Below, in pieces: positions 1 to 6,384 of a DNA stretch of 10,970 nt (position 1 is its first letter; the number at the start of each line of letters is the position of its first letter). The translations under genes and the position numbers were made by a program. The notes under the pieces were generated by a model, which saw only the letters and a list, made by a program, of their open reading frames with translations, was not told the origin of the DNA and made no database searches. Origin of the DNA: CAYRVX01 sp964642165 (GTDB lineage: Bacteria; Planctomycetota; Phycisphaerae; SM23-33); contig CAZXOC010000253.1 in the NCBI GenBank assembly GCA_964642165.1, forward strand, positions 1-10,970. Direction: 5' to 3'.

Positions 1-529
1 CCTCGCCGTCCCACGTGCCGCGCCAGGCGCCGCTGTCGTAGTAGGCCTGCGTGCGGAACCAGCTCGAGCAGAGCAGCGCCACGCGGAAGACCTCGCCGAT
101 GGCGCCGCCGTCGACGAGCTGCTTCATCTTCCGCATGATCGAGCGCGTGCGGTGGTGCAGGACCACGCCGCAGGCGACCCTGCGCTTGCGGCACTCGGCG
201 ACCATCGCCCGGGCGCGCCCGATGCGCGACGCGACGGGCTTCTCGCACAGCACGTGCAGCTTGCGGCGGGCGGCGTGGATCGCCAGCGGCGGGTGCCAGT
301 AGTGCGGCGTGGCGATCAGCACGGCATCGACGAGCCCCGCGTCCATCATCTCGACGGCGTCGGTGAAGTGCGGCACGCCCAGCTCCCTGCCGAAGGAGCG
401 GGCCTTGTCCGCGACGACGTCGCAGACGGCCCCGAGGGCCACGTCCCGCCCGCCGTCGCGGGCGCACCAGCGGGAGTGGTTGGAGCCCATGTTCCCCAGC
501 CCGATGACGCCGAATCGCACCTTCTTCAT
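1..529 (-). CDS. Gfo/Idh/MocA family oxidoreductase, N-terminal part (cut by window edge)
   Basis: This is the first 176 codons of an NAD(P)-dependent oxidoreductase of the Gfo/Idh/MocA family, enzymes that usually oxidise or reduce sugars, inositols and related polyols. The N-terminal Rossmann fold is clear: a hydrophobic strand followed by GVIGLGNMG (residues 7-15), an acidic residue at the end of the second strand (CDVV, 36-39), the strand AVLIATP (69-75), and the family hallmark EKP at 96-98 inside LHVLCEKPVA. The start of the second alpha/beta domain follows, with GAIGEVFRV at 142-150. There is no signal peptide, so the enzyme should be cytoplasmic, unlike the Tat-exported relative at 8511-9815. 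The ATG at 529-527 is preceded by AGGAGA with a good spacing, which supports the start. The C-terminal substrate domain is outside the window, so the substrate cannot be named. The gene diverges from trpF. Family assignment is firm. Confidence 0.93.
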   Translation of the reverse strand, partial: MKKVRFGVIGLGNMGSNHSRWCARDGGRDVALGAVCDVVADKARSFGRELGVPHFTDAVEMMDAGLVDAVLIATPHYWHPPLAIHAARRKLHVLCEKPVASRIGRARAMVAECRKRRVACGVVLHHRTRSIMRKMKQLVDGGAIGEVFRVALLCSSWFRTQAYYDSGAWRGTWDGE

Positions 530-570
530 TTCGCTCTCCTGCCTGCGGCGGGGTCGTGCCAAGGGCGCGG

Positions 571-599
571 AGTCTATGCGCCATCCGGCGCGATTGCAA
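571..599 (-). promoter_or_regulatory. Candidate sigma70-type promoter for the leftward oxidoreductase gene
   Basis: Read leftward there is TTGCAA (599-594), a 17-base spacer, and TAGACT (576-571), which matches four of six bases in each consensus hexamer. The predicted transcript would start near 564, giving a leader of about 35 bases that includes the AGGAGA ribosome site. The TTGCAA hexamer is its own reverse complement and is shared with the trpF promoter. This rests on motif matching only. Confidence 0.35.
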
Positions 600-622
600 G
601 GACACCGAAGGCGGGATATAGT
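594..622 (+). promoter_or_regulatory. Candidate sigma70-type promoter for trpF, leaderless
   Basis: TTGCAA (594-599), a 17-base spacer and TATAGT (617-622, five of six bases of the -10 consensus) sit directly ahead of trpF. Transcription starting the usual seven bases after the -10 box would begin at 629, the A of the trpF ATG. No Shine-Dalgarno sequence is visible before that ATG, which fits a leaderless mRNA. In DNA this GC-rich an AT-rich, correctly spaced pair stands out, but it is untested. Confidence 0.5.
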
Positions 623-628
623 CCGGCC

Positions 629-1315
629 ATGCTCCAGCGCGTGCGGATCAAGATCGAGGGCCTGCGCGACCCGGGCGAGGCGCTGAAGATCGCCCAGATG
701 GGCGCCGACGCCGTCGGGATGGTCTTCGCCGAGAGCCCGCGGTGGGTCTCGCCCGAGCAGGCTCGCGCGATCGTCGACGTCCTGCCGCCCTGGGTGGCGA
801 CGGTCGGCGTGTTCGTCAACGCCGACGACGAGGCGATCAACCGCGTCGTCCAGCGGACGCGCATCGGCTACGTGCAGCTCCACGGCGACGAGCCGCCGGA
901 GCTGGCCGGGCGGATCGACGTGCCCGTCATCAAGGCCTTTCGCGTGCGGGGCGAGGGCTGGCTCGAGGAGGTGCGCTCCTGGGTGGAGGCCTGCCCGGCG
1001 CGGCGGAACCTGGCGGCCGTCCTGCTGGACGCCTACGACAAGACGGCACGCGGCGGGACGGGCACGCGGTTCAACTGGGACCTCGTCGCCGACGCCCGCG
1101 CCGCCGGGCGGCTCGCCGGGCTCGACCCGATCATCCTCGCCGGCGGGCTGGACGCGAGCTGCGTGGGGCGGGCGATCGAACTGGTCAAGCCCTGGGCCGT
1201 CGACGTCGCCAGCGGCGTCGAGAAAGCCCCCGGCGTCAAGGACCTCGGCAAGGTCGCCGCGTTCATCGAGGCCACCCGTGAGGGCCGCGTCCTCGAAAGC
1301 GAGTTCTGGCTCTAG
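629..1315 (+). CDS. trpF: Phosphoribosylanthranilate isomerase (TrpF) with catalytic Cys replaced by Glu
   Basis: TrpF converts N-(5'-phosphoribosyl)anthranilate to CdRP in tryptophan biosynthesis. The 228-residue product has the usual family length and a complete (beta/alpha)8 motif set: GMVFAESPRWVSPEQA (30-45), VGVFVN (59-64), YVQLHGDE (81-88), VIKAFRV (100-106), the general-acid aspartate in LLDAYDK with GGTGTRFNWDL (132-152), the phosphate-binding ILAGGL (169-174), and VDVASGVEKAPGVKD (191-205). The oddity is beta-strand 1. The family has IKICGL there, with cysteine as general base; this protein has IKIEGL, with Glu10 (GAG, 656-658). All three codon bases differ from either Cys codon, so a single read error cannot explain it. 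The ATG at 629 was chosen because homology starts there, although the frame is open far upstream. There is no Shine-Dalgarno site; a leaderless start is likely. No other trp gene is in view. The fold is certain; isomerase activity is likely but not assured. Confidence 0.92.
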   Translation: MLQRVRIKIEGLRDPGEALKIAQMGADAVGMVFAESPRWVSPEQARAIVDVLPPWVATVGVFVNADDEAINRVVQRTRIGYVQLHGDEPPELAGRIDVPVIKAFRVRGEGWLEEVRSWVEACPARRNLAAVLLDAYDKTARGGTGTRFNWDLVADARAAGRLAGLDPIILAGGLDASCVGRAIELVKPWAVDVASGVEKAPGVKDLGKVAAFIEATREGRVLESEFWL

Positions 1316-2739
1316 CGGCCGGTCGGGGCCCCGGAGCCGTCCGGCGCTCGCGGCGTGACCTGTCCGAGGGCCTTCCGGATGCGGCGGATGGCCTCCTGGC
1401 AGGCCCGGCGGACGCACGAGTCGGGGTTGGGGTACTCCCCGATGACGGCCTCGAGGTGCGGAACGGCCCTCTCGGCAGGGGCGCCGATTCGCCCGAGGCT
1501 CTGGGCGGCCAGGTCGCGATCGACCCACTCGCGCTTCTTGTCGCGCAGGACGCGGATGAGGGCGGGCACGGCGGCGCGGGCCTTCGGGCCGATCCCCCGG
1601 AACGCGCCGATGGCGGCGTTGCCCTCATCGATCAGGCGGATGAGGTCCGGCACGGCGGCCGCGGCGGCCGGGCCGATCTCTCCCAGCGACACGGCCGCCG
1701 CGCAGCGGACGGCCTCGTGGTCATCCTTCAGCAGGGCGCGGAGCGGCTCGACGGCCGGGGCCCCGTGAGCGCCCAGAGCGCCGATCGCCCAGGCGGCCCT
1801 CTCGCGCGTCTCCCTGCTCTTGTCGCGCAGGAGGGGCAGGAGAGGCCCCAGCGCCGCCCGGCCGAACTTGAGAATGGCCCTGCCCATCACCGGCCGGTAC
1901 GGATTCCGACGGATCACGCCCACCAGCGTGCGGAGCGCCGAGGCCTCTCGCGTCTCGCCGAGGGCCTCGATCAGCGACGCGTTATCCTTGGGCAGCTTCG
2001 GGAGGCGCACGGCGAGGACGTTGGCGGCCTCGGCGCCGCCGACGCGCCCGAGCGCCTGGATCGCGCACGCCCGGAGCTTGTCCGGGCCGGAATCGACGGC
2101 CTTCGTCAGGGCCGGGACGACCTGGCGCGCCTCGGGCCCGAGCCGGCCCAGCATGATCGCCGCCCACCGCCGCTTGAGCGGGTGCTTGGCGTCCGCGAGT
2201 GCCTCGGTCAGCACGCCGATTGAGCCCTTCTCCGGCCGATCGATCCGACGCAGCGCCCGGTCCGCATAGCCGTAGAGCTTCAGCTCCCGGCCGCCGACCG
2301 TGGTCGAGCTGTCTGTGTCCGCGAGACACTCCAGGAGCGTCGGCACGGCGGCGCGGGCCTTGGGGCCCAGCCGCGCCAGGACGTGCAGCGCCGCCAGCCG
2401 GAACGCGGCGTCGCGGTTCGGCTCGAGCACCTTGCACAGCGCCGGCACGGCGGGCTCGCCGATCTCCCCCAGGATGCGCAGGACCTGCCGGTCGTCGCTG
2501 CGCCCCAGCTCGACCTCCAGCGCGGGCACGGCCTCTCTGCCCAGCGCCACCAGGGCGCGGTGCGGGTCCTGCAGGGGCGGGACCTTGTCGGCGACGAAAC
2601 CGCTTCGCTGCCGCTTCAGGGCGGCAAGCCACTCCTGGGCCGTCTTGCCTCCATACCGCGCCGGGCCGGACGGGCCGGCGGCTGAACACAGAACCTGTCC
2701 CATCAGCAGCGCTGCTGCCGCGATGCTCATTGCGTCCAT
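1312..2739 (-). CDS. Secreted HEAT-repeat protein
   Basis: This 475-residue protein is built almost entirely of HEAT (PBS-lyase-type) repeats. The helical repeats carry signatures such as AVPALCKVLE (97-106), AAVPTLLECL (130-139), VVPALTKAVDS (207-217), AVEPLRALLKD (329-339), AAVPDLIRLID (361-371) and AAVPALIRVLRD (389-400), each followed by an A..LG.IG helix. Such solenoids are protein-interaction scaffolds; no catalytic motif is seen. The N-terminus is a short signal peptide without a basic n-region (AAAALLMGQVLCSAAG, 7-22), followed by YGGKTAQEWLAAL (29-41), a motif I associate with planctomycete HEAT proteins. Two starts compete: ATG at 2739 (GAGGG seven bases upstream) and ATG at 2730 (GGAAGG at good spacing), which differ by three residues. 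Its stop overlaps that of trpF on a CTAG. It lies downstream of the sigma/anti-sigma cassette on the same strand, but a 165-base gap with a strong hairpin suggests a separate unit. The function is unknown. Confidence 0.88.
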   Translation of the reverse strand: MDAMSIAAAALLMGQVLCSAAGPSGPARYGGKTAQEWLAALKRQRSGFVADKVPPLQDPHRALVALGREAVPALEVELGRSDDRQVLRILGEIGEPAVPALCKVLEPNRDAAFRLAALHVLARLGPKARAAVPTLLECLADTDSSTTVGGRELKLYGYADRALRRIDRPEKGSIGVLTEALADAKHPLKRRWAAIMLGRLGPEARQVVPALTKAVDSGPDKLRACAIQALGRVGGAEAANVLAVRLPKLPKDNASLIEALGETREASALRTLVGVIRRNPYRPVMGRAILKFGRAALGPLLPLLRDKSRETRERAAWAIGALGAHGAPAVEPLRALLKDDHEAVRCAAAVSLGEIGPAAAAAVPDLIRLIDEGNAAIGAFRGIGPKARAAVPALIRVLRDKKREWVDRDLAAQSLGRIGAPAERAVPHLEAVIGEYPNPDSCVRRACQEAIRRIRKALGQVTPRAPDGSGAPTGR

Positions 2740-2836
2740 CCTTCCACCCTCTCACCCGGCTTGGATGCGCGGGGGGCAGAGGAGTTCCGAGTGGGCCGAC
2801 GGGGCGCCTGCAGGATGGACGGGCCGGCGCAGGCAG

Positions 2837-2867
2837 CGGGCCTCGCCGCCCAAAGCCGCGAGGCCCG
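2837..2867 (-). terminator. Strong hairpin after the secreted DUF4139 gene
   Basis: CGGGCCTCGC (2837-2846) pairs perfectly with GCGAGGCCCG (2858-2867). Past a C-C mismatch two more pairs close a CCAAA loop (2850-2854). On the minus strand the hairpin lies about 37 bases after the stop of the 2905-4404 gene and about 100 bases before the HEAT gene. There is no T-run after it, so it is not a textbook intrinsic terminator; it could be a U-less terminator, an mRNA 3'-end stabiliser or a processing site. The rest of the 2740-2904 gap shows no gene and no convincing promoter. Confidence 0.5.
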
Positions 2868-2904
2868 TTCGCACGATGCACGATGACCGAGGGAGGGGAA
2901 ATGC

Positions 2905-4404
2905 TCACCACGTGTATTCGACCGTGTAGGTCACCTTGACCTCCTTGTCGGGCGCGACGTTCACGTCGAAGGCGACGGTGCGGCTGTCGAGCTTCTTGAA
3001 GGGGTGGCTCTTTTCCATGATCCGCCAGTTCACCCAGCGGTAGAGCGGCTCCTTGATCCGGACGGTCACCGCCTCCTTCTTGTGGTTGCGGACCTTGAGC
3101 TCGATGGTCTCGCTCATCCACTTGCGCCCGCTCTCGACGCGGAATTCCGTCTGCCGCCTCTCCCCGACGATGTCGAACGCGTTGCCGATCCGCAGGCTCA
3201 GCTCCTCGTCCTTCGGCGTGTGGTCGATCTTCTCCTCGCCGATGAACTCGAGGGCCTTGTCGTCGGGGTCCTGCTTGTAGACGCGGACCTTTCCGGCCGG
3301 CAGGGGGATGCCGAGCTGGTTGGCCTTCGTGTTCTTGAACTTGATGAACACGTGGACCTTCTTGTAGCTCGTCACGCCGTAGCTGCGGTCGGTGTAGCGC
3401 CCGCCGTAGTTCCAGCGGAAGTTCCCGAGCGGGTTGTAGAGGTACTTCTTGGCCACCTTGACGCCGCGCGCGGGGGTGAACATCTCGAGCTGCTTGACCT
3501 CGTTGTCGGCGACGGTGCTCGGGCGCGGCAGCGTGTACATGTGGTACTCGAAGAAGGCCTTCTCCTGCATGGGCGCGGCGCCGAGGCCCTTGCCGCGCAT
3601 GCGGGCGTAGCTCGGCGACCGCGGCTGGTCCTGCACGCGGCGGACGTCGCCGGCGATGAACTTCATCTTCGCGTCGCGGTAGGTCTTGCCCGAGCTGTTG
3701 TTGACGCTGACCCAGCCGGACAGGTCCGCCTCCGTGTCGTCGCCGCCGAGAACCAGCACGTACTCGGCGTGCCAGCCGATGCCGCCGGCCTGGTAGGTCA
3801 CCTCGGTCAGGTGCTTGCCCGGCTTCTCGGTGGCCACCAGCCACAGGAGCGTCGGGCGCGTCAGCAGCCCGCCCGGCAGGGACGAGAAGCGGATGTCCCG
3901 CACGTTGTCCGGGCGCTGCACCATCACGATGCCGCCGCCCTTGGCGCGGGCGGCCTTGACCTTCCGGTGGTCCAGGTGGAACTGCCCCAGCAAGTTCGCC
4001 AGCTCCGGCGCCTCCTGGCGAAGGACGATCTGGCGCGCGTCGAAGCTCAGCAGCACACCCGAGTACGTCTTGCCCTCGCAGATCACCTCGATCGGCTTGT
4101 CGATGTACTTCTGCAGGAGCTTGTCGGCCGAGACCAGGTCGTACTGATAGTTCTGCTCCAGCAGCTTGGCCTTCGGGTCCGTGAGGCTCTTGAAGTGCAC
4201 CGTCGTGGCGTCGATGCGCTTGGCGACGTCGGTGAACTTGACCGCGCCGTCGCGCCCGATGTCGAGGTTGCGCGTCTCGCGCACGACGCAGTACCCGCCG
4301 TTGTAGACGGTGACGGCGACGCCTTCCTTCTCCTGCGCGCCCGCCGCGGCGGTCAGGGCCAGCGTGGCCGTCAGTCCCAGTGCGATCCAATGCTTGGCGT
4401 TCAT
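2905..4404 (-). CDS. Secreted DUF4139-family protein, paralog of the anti-sigma sensor domain
   Basis: This is a 499-residue exported protein of the DUF4139 (MuiA-like) family, whose molecular role is not established. The signal peptide is clear: MNAKHW, a hydrophobic run ALGLTATLALTAAAGA (8-23), then QEKEG. The mature part begins with a DUF4140-like strand region (VTVYNGGYCVVRETR, 31-45), continues through LEQNYQYDL (82-90), LLTRPTL (180-186), VNNSSG (234-239), FFEYH (284-288) and IDHTPKDE (393-400), and ends in the typical EVKVTYTVEYTW. The same landmarks occur in the same order in the outer domain of the anti-sigma protein next door, so the two are paralogs; this one has about 24 more residues between landmarks, mainly around 131-165. 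An in-frame ATG lies 21 bases upstream, but AAGGAG sits seven bases before the ATG at 4404, which fixes that start. It is 51 bases downstream of the anti-sigma gene and probably co-transcribed with it. Confidence 0.88.
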   Translation of the reverse strand: MNAKHWIALGLTATLALTAAAGAQEKEGVAVTVYNGGYCVVRETRNLDIGRDGAVKFTDVAKRIDATTVHFKSLTDPKAKLLEQNYQYDLVSADKLLQKYIDKPIEVICEGKTYSGVLLSFDARQIVLRQEAPELANLLGQFHLDHRKVKAARAKGGGIVMVQRPDNVRDIRFSSLPGGLLTRPTLLWLVATEKPGKHLTEVTYQAGGIGWHAEYVLVLGGDDTEADLSGWVSVNNSSGKTYRDAKMKFIAGDVRRVQDQPRSPSYARMRGKGLGAAPMQEKAFFEYHMYTLPRPSTVADNEVKQLEMFTPARGVKVAKKYLYNPLGNFRWNYGGRYTDRSYGVTSYKKVHVFIKFKNTKANQLGIPLPAGKVRVYKQDPDDKALEFIGEEKIDHTPKDEELSLRIGNAFDIVGERRQTEFRVESGRKWMSETIELKVRNHKKEAVTVRIKEPLYRWVNWRIMEKSHPFKKLDSRTVAFDVNVAPDKEVKVTYTVEYTW

Positions 4405-4411
4405 TCTGCTG

Positions 4412-4417
4412 CTCCTT
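4412..4417 (-). promoter_or_regulatory. Ribosome binding site deciding the start at 4404
   Basis: AAGGAG on the minus strand lies seven bases before the ATG at 4404-4402. It overlaps the first codons that would be read from the alternative ATG at 4425, so the shorter start, which also gives a cleaner signal peptide, is preferred. Confidence 0.75.
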
Positions 4418-4440
4418 CGATTCATGGGGTTGCGTTTCCC

Positions 4441-4480
4441 GTCGTGCGGGACATCTCACTTGTCGTGCTTGTCGTGCGGG
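4441..4480. repeat. Short GTCGTGC repeats at the anti-sigma gene end
   Basis: GTCGTGCGGG occurs at 4441-4450 and again exactly 30 bases on at 4471-4480, with a third GTCGTGC at 4462-4468. Two copies encode the repeated HDK of the anti-sigma C-terminus (HDKHDK), and the third falls after its stop codon in the gap before the next gene. This looks like a small local duplication; a regulatory role is possible but unsupported. Confidence 0.55.
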
Positions 4481-6384
4481 GAGGTCAGTCCTCCCCCGCT
4501 CCTCGGGTTCCACTTGTAGGCGAAGGTCACGTCGGCGGCCTGGTCGGCGCGGACGGGCACGTCGATCTCGACCAGGCCCACCTGCCGCACGTGCCAGGGG
4601 AAGTCCTTGCACTCGCCCCGGTAGGTGCTCTTCGGCACGCGGAGCTGCACGGTGACGTTGACGTCGTGGTCCTTGTGGTTGCGGATCTGGCCGACCCACG
4701 TGCGGGAGTGGTCGTTCCCGCGGCGGCGGTAGTCCACGTCCCGGGCCGAGCAGGCGATGTCGAAGGCGTAGCCCCAAGGCAGGCGGAGCTTCTCGTCCTT
4801 CGGCGTGTGGTCGATGGTCGTCTTGCTCACGTACGTCTGCACGCCCGTCGGGTCGGGGGCGTACAGGCGGACCACGCCCTTCGGCAGCGGCTTGCCCAGG
4901 CCGTTGGCCTCCGAGTTCATCAGCTCGCTGACCACCCGGACGGCTGTCTTGTGGACGGCGGGGTTGTACACGTACCCGCGCGTCAGCTTCAGCCCGCTGC
5001 CGCTGACCATCTCGAGCTGCTTCGTCTCGGCGTCGCGGAGCGTCGTCGGGCGCGTCACCGTGTAGAGGTGGTACTCGAAGAACGACTTCTCCGTCATGAC
5101 GGGCCGCTCGCCCGCGTTGCTTATACCATCGAGCCGGCCGTTCAGGTTCTGATACCACGCCATCCTCGGCGGCTTGATGAGATTCACGTCGCCGGCCATC
5201 AGCTTGAGCTGCGCCTGCTCGTAGCTCACGCCGGAGGAGTTGTTGACCGTCGCGTAGCCGATCAGGTCGGCCGTGTCGATGACGTCCGCGATCTGCCCGG
5301 GGGCCTTGGCGGCCGCCATCCTCCCGGCCGGATGGAGCTTCAGCACGTAGTCCGCCCGCCAGGTCAGGCCGGCGGTCAGGTAGGCCACCTCGAACTGCTG
5401 GCGGTCGGCGGCCTGGTTGGACAGCTCCCAGACCAGCGTCGGGCGCGTCAGCAGGCCCGCCGGCAGCTCGGCGAAGCGGACGGCCCGCAGCTCCTCGCGC
5501 GTGAGGGTGCGCGGCCCCTCGCCGGCCGGCTGGACCACCAGCGACCGCTCGTCGAAGCTCAGCAGCGTGCCCGCCACGGAGCGCCCGTCCTTGAAGAGGG
5601 CCGTCACCGGCTTGTCCACGTGCTTCTGGAGGACGGCGGCCGCCGAGGCCAGGTCGTACTGGTAGTTCTGCTCGAGGATCGCCAGCGCGTCGGGGGCCAG
5701 CAGGCTCCGCAGGCGGACCGTGTCGGGCAGGATGCCGCTGGGCACGCCGCGGAAGCGCACCTGCGTGCGCCCCCGGCGGAGGCGACGCACGACGCGCTGA
5801 TCGCGGACCAGCGCCAGCCCGCGCCAGACGGGCCGGCCGCCCTGCCAGGTGATAATCTGCGGGTTGATCAACACCTGGTTGCCCTGCGCGCCGACCTGGC
5901 CGCCATACTGCATGGGCTCCTCGACCTGGGAAAGCTGCTGCTGCATGGGCATCTGGCTGGGCGTCAACGACGTGGCCCAGCCTTCCGGCTGGGAGAGGAT
6001 GGTCAGCGAGACGCCGAGGCGGAGGATCTCGGGAGGCCCCGGCTGGGCGGCGACGATCTCCGGCCCGGTGTCGTGGAAGACCCAGACGCCCAGCAGGACC
6101 ATGGCGGCGGCGGCCAGCGCCGCGGCGGCCTGGATGCCCCAGCGCGAGCGGAAGGCGGCGTACGGCCCGCGCGGGCGCCCGGCCGCGGGTGGCAGGTCGA
6201 AGGCGGCGGCCGGCTCGCCGGCCAGCGACTCGGCCAGGGCCGACCGCGCAAAGCGGAGCTTCTCCCACTCGGCCCGGCAGGCGGGGCACGCCGCGATGTG
6301 CTGCTCGACGGCCTGCCGCTCCGCGGGGCCCAGCTCGCCGTACGCCAGGTCGACCAGTTTCTCGCGAGCAACGTCGCAGTTCAT
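4456..6384 (-). CDS. Membrane anti-sigma factor: ZAS zinc finger fused to DUF4139-like sensor domain
   Basis: This 642-residue protein joins an anti-sigma domain to a large exported domain. Residues 1-45 form a ZAS zinc finger (zf-HC2 type): Cys3, the helix LVDLAYGELGPAERQAVEQHI, then His29-x3-Cys33-x2-Cys36. ZAS domains hold ECF sigma factors inactive at the membrane. A single transmembrane helix spans about 85-103 (AAAALAAAAMVLLGVWVF), followed by a Gln/Met-rich linker (about 144-170). Residues 185-626 are DUF4139-like, with LEQNYQYDL (237-245), LLTRPTL (311-317), VNNSSG (380-385), FFEYH (435-439) and IDHTPKDE (524-531), all shared with the secreted protein encoded next. The zinc finger should face the cytoplasm and the C-terminal domain the outside. 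The start at 6384 overlaps the sigma factor stop (ATGA) and has GGAGG seven bases upstream, so translation is probably coupled. The ligand is unknown. I infer it restrains the adjacent sigma factor until the outer domain senses a signal. Confidence 0.9.
   Translation of the reverse strand: MNCDVAREKLVDLAYGELGPAERQAVEQHIAACPACRAEWEKLRFARSALAESLAGEPAAAFDLPPAAGRPRGPYAAFRSRWGIQAAAALAAAAMVLLGVWVFHDTGPEIVAAQPGPPEILRLGVSLTILSQPEGWATSLTPSQMPMQQQLSQVEEPMQYGGQVGAQGNQVLINPQIITWQGGRPVWRGLALVRDQRVVRRLRRGRTQVRFRGVPSGILPDTVRLRSLLAPDALAILEQNYQYDLASAAAVLQKHVDKPVTALFKDGRSVAGTLLSFDERSLVVQPAGEGPRTLTREELRAVRFAELPAGLLTRPTLVWELSNQAADRQQFEVAYLTAGLTWRADYVLKLHPAGRMAAAKAPGQIADVIDTADLIGYATVNNSSGVSYEQAQLKLMAGDVNLIKPPRMAWYQNLNGRLDGISNAGERPVMTEKSFFEYHLYTVTRPTTLRDAETKQLEMVSGSGLKLTRGYVYNPAVHKTAVRVVSELMNSEANGLGKPLPKGVVRLYAPDPTGVQTYVSKTTIDHTPKDEKLRLPWGYAFDIACSARDVDYRRRGNDHSRTWVGQIRNHKDHDVNVTVQLRVPKSTYRGECKDFPWHVRQVGLVEIDVPVRADQAADVTFAYKWNPRSGGGLTSPHDKHDK
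4476..4499 (-). other. Hairpin overlapping the 3' end of the anti-sigma gene
   Basis: GGGGAGG (4478-4484) and CCTCCCC (4490-4496) form a seven-pair stem around TCAGT. Skipping C4497 adds two more pairs (G4476 and C4477 with C4499 and G4498). It lies inside the last codons of the anti-sigma gene, 18 bases before the stop, and has no following T-run. It could set the relative expression of anti-sigma and secreted paralog by pausing or by mRNA processing, or it may simply reflect Gly/Pro codons. Confidence 0.35.

Noticed and set aside
152..628. A 159-codon N-terminal extension of TrpF
   Set aside because: The frame is open, but the sequence is antisense to the Gfo/Idh/MocA gene, TrpF family homology starts at 629, and the product is already full length without it.
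1982..6289. A 1435-codon open frame on the minus strand
   Set aside because: It is a frame-shifted shadow of the anti-sigma, DUF4139 and HEAT genes, very rich in Arg/Pro/Gly. The real genes in another frame have domains, ribosome sites and signal peptides.
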